Assembly: GCF_905404315.1 (NCBI RefSeq)
Contig: NC_066310.1
Span: forward strand, 2,480,001-2,544,000
Reading direction: 5' to 3'
DNA: 64,000 bases
Source of the DNA: Leptidea sinapis
Lineage: Eukaryota > Arthropoda > Insecta > Lepidoptera > Pieridae
Part shown: in pieces, positions 48,601 to 58,200 of the stretch
Layout of the letters: every line of letters starts with the position of its first letter
Position numbering within the stretch: the stretch's first letter is position 1
Notes under the pieces: model-generated
Databases searched by the model: none
What the model was told of the DNA's origin: nothing
The model's input: only the letters and a program-made list of their open reading frames with translations
Program-made: the position numbers and the translations under genes

Positions 48601-51600
48601 TTTTTCGTTCTCATATTCCCAACGCAGATAAGTATCAAATAGTTTTAAATAATTATTTACGTGGTGCGTTGAAAAGAGACAAAACACCAATTGTATGGAA
48701 AGCTAGTTATAATTAAAAATATAATATTTTAATATTATATTATTAACATTTACAAAAAAATTTCGGTGTGTTGTATCATATTTCTGAAGGTCAGGAAACA
48801 CGCCTTGTTTAATACGACTATTAAAAACGTTTGCAACATAATATGGTGCTATGACATCAAACATAGAACTAATTATTTTTACAGAAATAATTGGTTCCGC
48901 AGTTTTTTCATGTTTATAGAGTTTTAATTATTTCTGAGAGGCTAACAAGGCTGAAATTATAATATGTTTACATTCTGTGACATTATTCAAAAGAACTCAG
49001 TGACTCAGCAACGCTGGTGGAGGAGACAATATGCATATCGCTTCAAATGTTCTCCGGATGGCAGAGAACGAATTTGAGATTGAGACAATTAAAATCCACG
49101 GTGGTCGCCGCGCAAAATTACTATCGTCCATAATGTGTGACGACTTTTATTAGCTTTTTTTGTCCATTCAAGACGAAATAGGCAAAGGCAAGAAGGTACA
49201 TGCAGCCATGTCAATAGATGGCAATTTTTCCGCCGTGAAGCAATAATATGCAAGCATTATTGTTTATTAAGCGCCGTAGCTAGCGGCATTACTGGGCTAA
49301 TGGGTCTGTACCCGTTAAGAAGTACCTTACATCAGCAATAATCTTTACCAGTGGGTAGCGTCTTTCATCTATTTGTACCCTCAAAACTTAGCAGCTATTG
49401 AATTCACTGGGCTAATGAGACATAGCATCTTATTATCCAAAGTTTCGATTGCAGTCGAGCCTTTTAAAAAGTTCGCTTTTTTGCCCCAATTTACTGAAGT
49501 ACTTACTCATATCGTATCGTCCTGGAAACACCGCACGAGTAAGCTCACAGCTTGATTGTACGTGTAAGAAAGTTTCTTAAAACCACATTCTAGAGAAACG
49601 CCGCACATCCAGATTTATTTGGTCAGTTCAGTTTTATTTTGGTCGCCTCAATACAACATTCATCAATAAAGAGTTGAAAGCATTCAGAAACGGTTCATAT
49701 GGCTTGATGGCAATTGTATATGCATCCCGCATATGCAATTGCCATCGTACCGTGATAAGTTGAGACACTTCAACATGAAAAGTCTTTCTGTTCGACGAGA
49801 AGTGCTAGATTTGATATTTTTATACAAAATAATCAGAAATCAGCTCGACTGTCCATCCCTCGTGCACTCCATCAGCTTACGAGTTCCCCGCCGAGTACCA
49901 AGGCGTGCGCAGGTTGGAGCTGGCCTGTTCCATCAGCCATTTGCCAAAACTAACCTTAAGCAATCTTCTCTTATACCACGTCTATCAAGACTTTATAACT
50001 CCATCTGTAGTGAAGTAGATATTTTGAAAGATTCGTTACCTGCTAAAAATAAAAAGAGATTGTTAGGCGCCAACTTATTCCTTTTGGTCATCTTGTTTTA
50101 TTTTATATTATTGTATTCTTGGTGTCACGAAGTAAAGACTGTGCATGTTGTGACACCTTAATTTGTTGTACATTCAACTCATATTTTGTTAATATTCAAT
50201 ATATTTTAAGCGTATTAGAATGTAACTACTACTGGGTGTCCTATAAATAAATACATTTGTAATGTTGATGACATTTTAGCCCTATAATCGCGCTGGTAGT
50301 CCCCGCGTCAGTACCCAACGTACCCTACCACATCCTGTTCACGCGCGGCGACCAGGACGCGCGCTCCGACATCGTCAACTACAAGTTCACCTCGTACGAC
50401 GTCATCTGCCTCGTCATATCCCTCATCCTGGGCGCCTGGTATCTCTTCAAGAAGGTATGAAGCGTTCATTTTTTCCGTTATCGTATCGAAGGTTTCCTCT
50501 CTTCCTACCCTCCTTCAAATGTCGCCCCACCGCTGAACGATGGTTGGCAGTTTAGTGCCATGGTAATATACAGTTAGAATCAGATGTCAGGCACTCCGAA
50601 AAAGAAACCGTTGCACCTAACCAAAGGCATCATCAATCACGGGGCAAACTCCGGTGTCTGATGGAGGATCTTCGATTTCTATGAGCAGTCAGGTAGGTGT
50701 GTGTATTGTATTGTTATTGCCTATTCCAAAGTGACATCATCATTAGTTAGAGTCCGCCCGTCAATATTTTGCGGAAACAGAAACATTCGCCAGAAGGTTG
50801 CGAGTTTGCCAAACATGTAACAATACGTATGGAAAATAATTAAGTCGTACCTTATAATTCACGCCATAAAAATGGCACATACACATCGCCTTATTTTATT
50901 GAAGAGACAAGGCAATCAGTCACTAGATAGAAACTGATCACCGACACCCACAATCTCTTGTAACACCAAAAGAATAACAGGAGCGTTGCCGGTGTTTAGT
51001 CCTGGGAATACCACGCGCGGCAATTCATTCCAAAGTATAAAACAGTATGTGGTAGAAAGTTTCTTGGAAACCGCACAATGTAACTTTTCTTGTTATCCAA
51101 CATCAGGATAAGTCCGATGTGATGATTGATATGTAAATTCCATCAATGTGACTTGTATAGACGGGTATCTATAAGTTTATCCTAGTTTTATTTAAATATT
51201 ATATTCATTATTGTGTAATTAATAAAACCTTTTTTAATTTTGGTAAATATACTCCGTAACAGTATTAATAGCACTGTGGAAGCTGCCCTCAGAACCAGAG
51301 TGGATGAACGTATAGCATCCAGATGATGAGGTACATAGTAGCAAATATTATGGAATTCCTTGAAAGTAATCATATATCTTCAGATCTTCGTAACAATCCG
51401 TGACAGACACGATAAAAGAGAACGCAGAGAATGCTATGCACATGAATTATTATAATTCATGCTATTCTGTGTTGCATTTGTATCCAATGGAAACCTGCAT
51501 GATGGCTTGCTATATCCCGTTACTTGTGGAGCATTCCTATCATTTGATAATTCTTTTATTTACCATTCTTATTCTGATCTGTTTGTGTGTGTGTCCAGCA

Positions 51601-53032
51601 CTGGATCGCGAACAACCTGTTCGGCATCGCGTTCGCCATCAATGGCGTCGAACTTTTGCACCTGAATAATGTGGTAACGGGCTGCATTCTGCTGTGTGGG
51701 CTGTTCCTTTATGACATCTTCTGGGTGTTCGGCACCAACGTCATGGTCACCGTCGCCAAATCCTTCGAGGCCCCCATCAAACGTGAGTATTGTGCTGTTT
51801 ACTAGGGTGACATTTAAGAAAGTTTACAAATGACAATCCACAGACTTAAAATATATATCTACTAGCGTCTATACGACCTGATAATTGTCAAGTTGTTCGA
51901 CTAAAGAAAGTTACAGGCCCAAAAGAGCTTCAAACCCTGGGCCGTTTTCAAGCAAAATAGATGCATAATAGTTGATTTGAAATAATCCACGAATAACGAA
52001 TATGCGGCGAAGCGCGTTGTGTATGAACAAGTGTGTTTGAGCAAGGTTATCTAATTGGTTTGTTGTGTACTCCAGTGGTGTTCCCTCAAGACCTGCTCGT
52101 GAACGGTCTGAACGCCAGCAACTTCGCCATGCTGGGTCTGGGTGACATCGTGGTGCCGGGCATCTTTATCGCGCTGCTGCTCCGCTTCGACAAAAGCCTG
52201 GCGCGCGGCTCCGAACTGTACTTCCGTGCCACCTTCTCCGCGTACGTCCTGGGCCTGCTGGCCACCATCCTCGTGATGCACATGTTCAAGCACGCGCAGC
52301 CGGCGCTGCTGTACCTGGTGCCCGCGTGTCTGGGCACGCCGCTGGCGATCGCTCTGCTCAAAGGAGATATCAATGCCTTGTTCAAGTAAGTTCATCATTC
52401 ATTGTTTTCAACATAAGCCTATTTTGGTCTCTAAAGCGCCATAAACTATTAAACAATAATATTATCACATTACCCTCCTCTGAAATTGTTCTAAATTATG
52501 AGAAGAAAAAAAAAATTGTGTGTACTTATGTATGCACGCAAGAAGTAATACTTCTTTGGCGTAACAAAGCAAAAATTCTAAAAATTATTTATTCCTCTTG
52601 CTATTCTATGTTTGTAGAAAGAAGAATATTGTAAAAATGGCTATGACAATTAATTATTAATTAACGAATACGGCTGTACAGGCTTGCACCCTTTGCCTAT
52701 GATAATAATGGACGAAGAAACCTAAAAAAAGAGCGAATGTCACAAACGTCAGAAAATTTGCGCAAAATAACGCCCAATTCACTTTTTTTTAAACATTTTC
52801 CACTTAGTAGAAATGTATATGACTAAAATGATACAGCTTATTAGTACCAAAAAATTTCTGTTATGAATCTACTGTACAGAATGTATCTATATGTAAAATA
52901 GCTGATTGGTTCATGTGAAGGAAGGGTAAAATTGAAATAATTTTTTTAAACCTTTTAATCTGTTTCAGTTATGAAGACCAACCAGCGCTTGTGGAAACGC
53001 CAGAGACAAGTAAAACAAAAAAATCTGAATAG
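42667..53032 (+). CDS. HM13: Signal peptide peptidase (SPP, HM13 orthologue)
   Basis: Six coding exons: 42667-42858, 47359-47540, 50280-50454, 51599-51782, 52076-52385, 52969-53032. All junctions are GT-AG, phases close, giving 368 aa (human about 377). This GxGD aspartyl intramembrane protease of the ER cleaves signal peptides and tail-anchored proteins within the membrane. Landmarks: an N-glycosylation sequon at N22; first membrane segment about 31-54; FPIIASC and FSKEYINLLL in exon 2; catalytic YD at 221-222 (GLFLYDIFWVFGTN); catalytic GLGD at 264-267 (AMLGLGDIVVPGIF); substrate-binding PAL at 319-321 (QPALLYLVPA). The protein ends KKSE, a KKXX-type ER-retrieval signal. The start is the first ATG in a good context (AAAATGGC) and gives the expected short N-terminus. 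Introns 1 and 2 are loaded with transposon pieces; the exons are intact. Coding bases are markedly GC-richer than flanks. Confidence 0.97.
43440..43590 (-). pseudogene. RTE-like LINE C-terminal fragment
   Basis: On the minus strand it reads RRIGCPREMWIEDIQVTAGY, then WKKIAMDREAWNKLE, a stop and AKKGFQS. This is the RPRxxW-DDI...W...A-DR-xW end of lepidopteran LINE polymerases. Confidence 0.6.
43645..43980 (+). repeat. LINE 3' end fragment (copy of 41755-42070)
   Basis: Shares CCCAGCCACTGTTCAGGCAT, GACAGCCTGGGACTAGATTG, TTTCTTGCGCCGCTTCTTCT and the AATAAATGG tail with the copy upstream of SPP. Confidence 0.7.
45623..45670. repeat. 22-bp perfect hairpin with 4-nt loop
   Basis: Arms 45623-45644 and 45649-45670 are exact reverse complements (core GAAGGGCATTCTAGTC); the loop is TAAT. 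It sits in SPP intron 1 on the sense strand. It is too short for a typical pre-miRNA and could be the remnant of a foldback transposon. Confidence 0.8.
45825..46172 (+). mobile_element. Helitron-like repeat, uninterrupted copy
   Basis: Runs from TACGTGACACGTTGTTTGTC to GTCTGTCGGGTCAGCTAGTA. It serves as the reference for the split copy at 28446-30156. The terminal CTAG before T fits the Helitron CTRR/T rule. Confidence 0.6.
46395..46625 (-). repeat. GGGAGGCTCC SINE copy 3, minus strand
   Basis: Reverse complement of the family's 3' two thirds: GGGACGAGACGAGCAGGACG, CAGTGCCGCTCAGGATTCTT, AGCTACGGCGCCCTTCAGAC. The frame at 46448-46714 is incidental. Confidence 0.75.
46905..47205 (+). repeat. 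GGGAGGCTCC SINE copy 4
   Basis: Has CGTGGGAGGCATTTTTGCAC, GCCGTGAAGCAGCAATG, GGCGCCGTAGCTAGTGAAAT, CATCAGCTGAACGTCCTGCT and an A-rich tail. It ends about 150 bp upstream of SPP exon 2. Confidence 0.8.
47867..48105 (+). pseudogene. RTE-type LINE polymerase C-terminus
   Basis: Frame shifts aside, it reads as KWQWSGHLA, a stop, RTNGRWG, LEWRSTYRKTCG, then a P-R-W-DDLVKIAG-like end and the CTGCTGCCCAGCAGGGG terminus. This is a common lepidopteran RTE signature. Confidence 0.65.
48111..48716 (+). mobile_element. Gypsy-type LTR element remnant: gag fused to RT/RNase H region
   Basis: An open frame of 201 codons inside SPP intron 2. Residues about 5-105 are gag-like (IPEFWTDQPRVWFIRTEAVL, VVSKLGKEA, then LLTIYEESENRQIQKLIGEM). 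Residues about 106-170 are the palm end and connection of a Gypsy RT (LFINLSKCCFGKSEIEFVGH, then a DELRRFLGMVNFFR tract). The rest leads towards RNase H. The protease and the RT catalytic box are missing, so an internal deletion has joined gag to pol in frame. It cannot be an autonomous element, and I find no LTRs flanking it. The frame being open could be chance in a young deletion, or retention. Confidence 0.8.
49190..49450 (+). repeat. GGGAGGCTCC SINE fragments, scrambled copy
   Basis: Two pieces (GCCGTGAAGCAATAAT and GCGCCGTAGCTAGCGGCATT near 49235-49300; TTGAATTCACTGGGCTAATG at 49398-49420) match the family but are out of normal context. Confidence 0.5.
49615..50258 (+). mobile_element. 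CR1-like LINE 3' fragment with C-terminal RT frame
   Basis: The frame 49733-50161 holds the polymerase tail: SYRDKLRHFNMKSLSVRREV, LDLIFLYKIIRNQLDCP, then SRLYNSICSEVDIL. It parallels the C-terminus of the ORF at 4137-5618. It ends in an AAATAAATAC tail 21 bp before SPP exon 3. Confidence 0.75.
50455..52968 (+). other. SPP introns 3 to 5, nothing else supported
   Basis: Intron 3 (50455-51598), intron 4 (51783-52075) and intron 5 (52386-52968) hold no exon of another gene. Around 50880-51080 intron 3 has CAACGCTCC-like and CACAATG fragments of the Jockey 3' family, too decayed to bound. Confidence 0.45.
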
Positions 53033-54700
53033 AAGACATTTTAATGGTAACAAATAAATGACAAGCACAAAGTTAAGCACAGCATTATGTAGTGATAAAA
53101 AAGGGGGGGGGGGGGGGGGCATACAACTGGTGATTTAAACTCTAATATTTACATCATTTGAATTCTAACTTTAAACACTCTATTCTCACATATTATATTA
53201 TGTAACCAAATTGTCGGATTTAAAATAATTGTATGAAACAATGTCAATATCCATTTTACTATAGTGTAAAATACATCATTTATAATTTTTGTCCTGTAAA
53301 TAGGACAATTATATGGTCTCAAAGTATTATTGGTGTATAAATATTCACAGACAAAAACTGTTGAAGGGAAAAAGTTGTGAAATTGACTCAAATTTTTGTA
53401 TTGTCTTTGATATCTAGTTGTGGGTAGGTGTATAAAACTATAAAAGCATTTTTGGTAGTCAATGGTGAAAGTTATGTTAGTGTTACTGTATAAAAATAAT
53501 TGTGTCTTATCCCCATTTTTTTCCCCACTCCTATCTAGAAGTTGTTGCTTGCACATTCTGTGCATCCAACTTTGTTTTCTTGAGTAGTAATACTTCAATA
53601 GATAAGCTTTCTTTCATGCCTGATGTACTGTTTTTATTTTTTCTTAGTGGTACACGGAAATTCGAATTAGACATAAAAGTATGTAAACGGGTACAATCTT
53701 TTATCTCTTACCCAAATCTTATGTGGGCGTTGATCTTTCTTCCATTGCTATTTAATATATAAGAAGAATCTTATTTCTATATGGCAACACATGTTAGTGC
53801 TGTCAAATTAATATTTTTTATTACGAATATTTTTATATTGAACGAAATCGATGTAAATATCTAAGTTAGGAGACAGCAATTTTTTGTTTGCTTTTGTCGA
53901 AAGTTTGCATTATATACTTAAATATTATAATATAATATATTAAATCTTGTTATGTATTTTATTTTGTAATAATCATTTTAGCTATTAACTTAGACATGAC
54001 TTATAAAAATTATTTTTTGATGTTTATGATGTGAAATATTATTTGTTTTCTATTCAAATGGATAAGTTAAAATCCTTGAAGATTAATGATAATTTCCTTT
54101 TTTCTTATTACATATAAAGAAAATTTTAATATGTTGCATTTAATTGAATTCACATTGAAATGTTTGAGATCACTCTAAATTACTCAAGTTATTCCGAGAT
54201 ATCCACAAATATTATATTCAAATGATCTTAAGCTTTATAATAAATTATTATTCACCACTTTGAGTGTTATAGGCATAATACAAACTAATATATAATAATT
54301 AAAATAAAATTCTTAGTTGCATATGCCCAAGGGGGAAATCTTAGACATAATATTATTATTTATAATATGGGCGGGGAATCAACTAATGTCATGATGCTGC
54401 CGGGTGTGTTTCATCAGAGTGCAAAAAGAACAACAGATCATGTTAATAATAAAGTGTTCAGTGGCTTCCATATTCTTTTTCTGATCCTGTTAACATTGAT
54501 TAAGTAACATTTGAACTAAAGTTGGTAATAGATTTATGTCAATAAGGTTTTGTTTGCAAGCTTTATTTGAAGTTTGTGTTGTGTTCGTATAAACCATTGT
54601 ATCTGTTATATGTGTGAACTTGTAAAAATAATTATGTATTGCAACAATCTCCATGTCGATTGGACTAAGAAATAAATATTGGATATTAAATTACTCGTAC
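53033..54700 (+). promoter_or_regulatory. Probable SPP 3' UTR with poly(A) signals
   Basis: The AT-rich tract after the stop carries AATAAA at 53053-53058 and at 54671-54676. The distal one is followed by a T/G-rich stretch, so a long 3' UTR of about 1.65 kb is plausible. A run of 17 G lies at 53103-53119. No exon on either strand is supported. Confidence 0.5.
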
Positions 54701-54875
54701 TTTCTTATTTCAATGTTCTTTGCTAAACTATAAACTTATATGTATAGTAAAATTAACGATTTACGTTGTTATGGCAACAAAAAAAACTTTTTTGCAATGG
54801 GATTTGTTTCATAATTTATTATTACTTTAAAACCTAGATCGGTCCCATCACTGAGAACTTCACTGATTTACACAA

Positions 54876-55002
54876 TTTAACCGCTTTTCCAACGCGAACG
54901 GAGAGGACCTATTAAGGACTCCGTTCAACTCGCAACGGAGTCCTTACCGCCAAACCATTTCCCGCTCATTACCCTTTCGCGGTGGAAAACGGGCTTTACC
55001 AT
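54876..55002. repeat. Nested palindrome between SPP and RTCA
   Basis: The inner hairpin has perfect 13-bp arms (54913-54925 and 54934-54946, TAAGGACTCCGTT) and an 8-nt loop. An outer imperfect pair, CCGCTTTTCCAACGCGAA and TTCGCGGTGGAAAACGGG, encloses it. I infer a tiny MITE. Confidence 0.65.
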
Positions 55003-55282
55003 TTCATGAACAAAATTGAATTGCAATTTATACACAATTGTAGATTTTCTGTGGTAATAATAGCAAATATCTTTCTGTCTTGCTGAGGTAATACAAGTCA
55101 TTAATAAAACAACATCATTGATCTCAATGTCTCTTCTCCGCTACTAAAATGTAGTCACCAACCACATGGGCTGCCATATTCCTTCATTACAAGCACGGGA
55201 TGCCATGGTGTGTCACAGCTATACTGCTTCCGTGGAAGATGTGGCAGCAACAATATGTTATAGTGCCGGCAGTCTCTCTAAA

Positions 55283-58200
55283 CTACTCTAAATTTTTATT
55301 TTCGAGCCCCAATCCATGGCATTCAATAATATGACGGGGATGTTCCTCTCTTACTGTGAAATTAACCTGAAAATAATCGAACTAATTATATATGTTTGGC
55401 ATAATATGAGAAATTGGTGGTCATTAGCTGATGGTGAAGTCACATCCATCACAAGTATAAATTGTAACATTGTTACCGCGGTACCTTGGAATAGGCACGA
55501 TTTTCGTCTCTCTCAGAGCCACATTTGTTTCCGAGTTAGTGGTATGTGTTATATTTATCATAAAAGTGGCGAGACGAGCTAAATGTGCACCTGATGGTAA
55601 GGACACCTTGCCCATTTCAAATTGACTCGGAATTCTTGAAAACTCAATTATGAGCGGCTAAGTTAACAGTTAAGTTTTAACAGGACAGTGTCTGAAGGGC
55701 GCCGTAGCTAGTGAAATTACTGGGAAAACAAGACATAACAACTATGACTCAAGGTGACGAGCGCAATTGTAGTGCCACTCAGAATTTTTGGGTTTATCAA
55801 GAACCCTGAGCGGCACTGCATTGTAATGGGTAGGGCGTATCAATTACCATCAGCTGAACGTCCTGCTCGTCTCGTCCCTTATTTTCATTTAACAAAGACA
55901 TACCTTAGCGACCAGTTTCGCGACGTGCATGGCGGTCTTGGTGTGTAGTGTTATCTCGTTCACACTGATCTTGCTCTCTCCCTTCGCAATGCACATGTAT
56001 ATTATCAATTGGTCCTAAAACAAAATTATTTTATTAAGACATAATGAGACATTTTTATCATATTAAGCTGAAACTATCAAATGAATGAATGATTTTATCA
56101 TTCAATTAGGCCTCATAACGTTTAATTTGTGAGTGTTGAGTCAAGTTTCTCTGAAAACAAAAATAGTGCGGTTTTCAAGGAGCTTTCTTCCACGTACTAT
56201 AAAGCTGTGTAATGAACTTCTTTGTGTGGTGTTTCCTGGACGATACGACATGGGTACCTTTAAAAAAAAGCGCGTACACCTTCCTTAAAGGCCGGCAACG
56301 CTCCTGTGATTCCTCTAGTGTTGCAAGAGAATATGGGCGGCGGAAATCACTTACAAAAAACAATTGACAAACATTGACAAAAACAAGCTCTGGTCTGACG
56401 AAGTTCGCTTAAATTTTTTATGGAATTCGACTTTTTGTGGTGAGGCGAAATTATACCTGGGCGTGTGAGTCCAGACAGGTACCAGAGGACAGCATCTCCC
56501 GCAGTATCCGTCCACACTGTGCGCCGGTGTCGTAAGGCCGCTGGCCTTGTCTACCGAGCGCATCACAACCTAACACTAGGCCACTGCTCATTGTACACTG
56601 CAAACTGTGAACACATAAAACATACATAGACCATATATGACGACCTGAATAGCCGAGTGGTTAGCGATCCTACCTACTAAGCTAGCGGTCCCGGGTTCGA
56701 ATTCCGGTAGGTGCAAGCATTTATTTATTTATTTTATTGGAAAAACACAAACAGAAATACAAATACATGTGTAGACAATAAGTTATAAGAATTATAATAC
56801 ATGTATTCTAAACCACGTGTTCCGCTGATTTTTAACAATATTGCGTTATCTACGCTTAATACTACTAATGCTTAAAAATTAAGATTAAAAATAATATTTA
56901 TAAGTAATAGTAATAGTGACATATATACATATTAAATATTTAAAAAATAAAATAAAAATAATATAATTAAAGATATATAATAATATACCTACACATATTA
57001 TAGTAATACACTAAAATATATATTATACCTACTATCTATATTATACACATTTTAGGAGCCTGTATTCTATGTATAGTTCATATTTAAATTTTGTATTCGT
57101 CTTCTTGCTTCTTTCTTAATATACTTATAACCTGGGATTTAAATGTGGACTGCTTGTCATGAAAAATATCTAAATTAGTGAAGTATTCATTATATCTATA
57201 ACACATTCTACGGACGGGTGATCGTATTCCAGCATTTGTACGCGATGGTGGTACTTATATAAAAGAGTCTTTTAGTCGTGTCACGTGCACGCTTCGTGGT
57301 TTTGTAATGTACTTTATTAATTAAGTCAGTGCAATTTATGTTATTATGAATGATTTTGTATAAATATAGTGATTCGAGTTGTATTCTACGGTGATGAAGT
57401 GATGTCATATTAAGTTGTTTTAGTATGCTTCTGTAAACATTTTTCAGGCATCTAAAATTTATTATTTTAAGCATTTTTCTCTGAATTTTTTCCAAAGTCT
57501 CTGTGTAAATATTGTACACAGGATCCTAAACTATGACTGCGTATTCAATAGTTGACCTTATGAGAGTAGAATAAAGATATATAAAAGTTTTTAGGTTACG
57601 GAAATTTTTTCCTATTCGGGAAACGAAACCAAGCATCTTAAATGCTTTGCAATATGTTTATTCATTAACATTTTTGAATCTAAAATGACTCCTAAATCAC
57701 GAATTTCGTCAACCTTACTAAGTTTGTTGTTGTTAATATTATATGTAAAATTAATGGGTTTATATTTTATGGTGAATATGAATGTTTGTTTCCGAGTCAT
57801 GGATGTTTAAATGTATTTATGTACGTTTATATGAATTTATGTATGTTTAAGTAAGTATATTGTATTAAATATATCATTGTCTTGTAACTCATAACACAGG
57901 CTATAGATGCTTAACTTGGACCAAGATAATTTGTGTAAAAAGTGTGTCAATATATAGATTAAATATAGAGTAAAGAATTAGTTACAAATACTTGACTATG
58001 GCGAAATAGATGTCGCAGTTTATTTGCGAACGCTATTTACGCGTAGCTCAGGATTTCCAACCGCGAAGCCTCTAAAAAAGTATCGTACTCTATACTAGCG
58101 GCACGCTAATCGGCCGTTTTGACGTTTGTCTACTCATGAAGTTTCGTATTAATTAATAATTACATTGAAGAAGCAAATTACTGTTCTTTATTGTCAATAG

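Noticed and set aside
52051..52398. Minus-strand frames of 115 and 99 codons
   Set aside because: They are antisense to SPP exon 5, a GC-rich exon; their composition is a by-product of codon use and they lack motifs.
56640..56722. Possible functional tRNA gene
   Set aside because: It is the head of the tRNA-headed SINE family with a body in place downstream.
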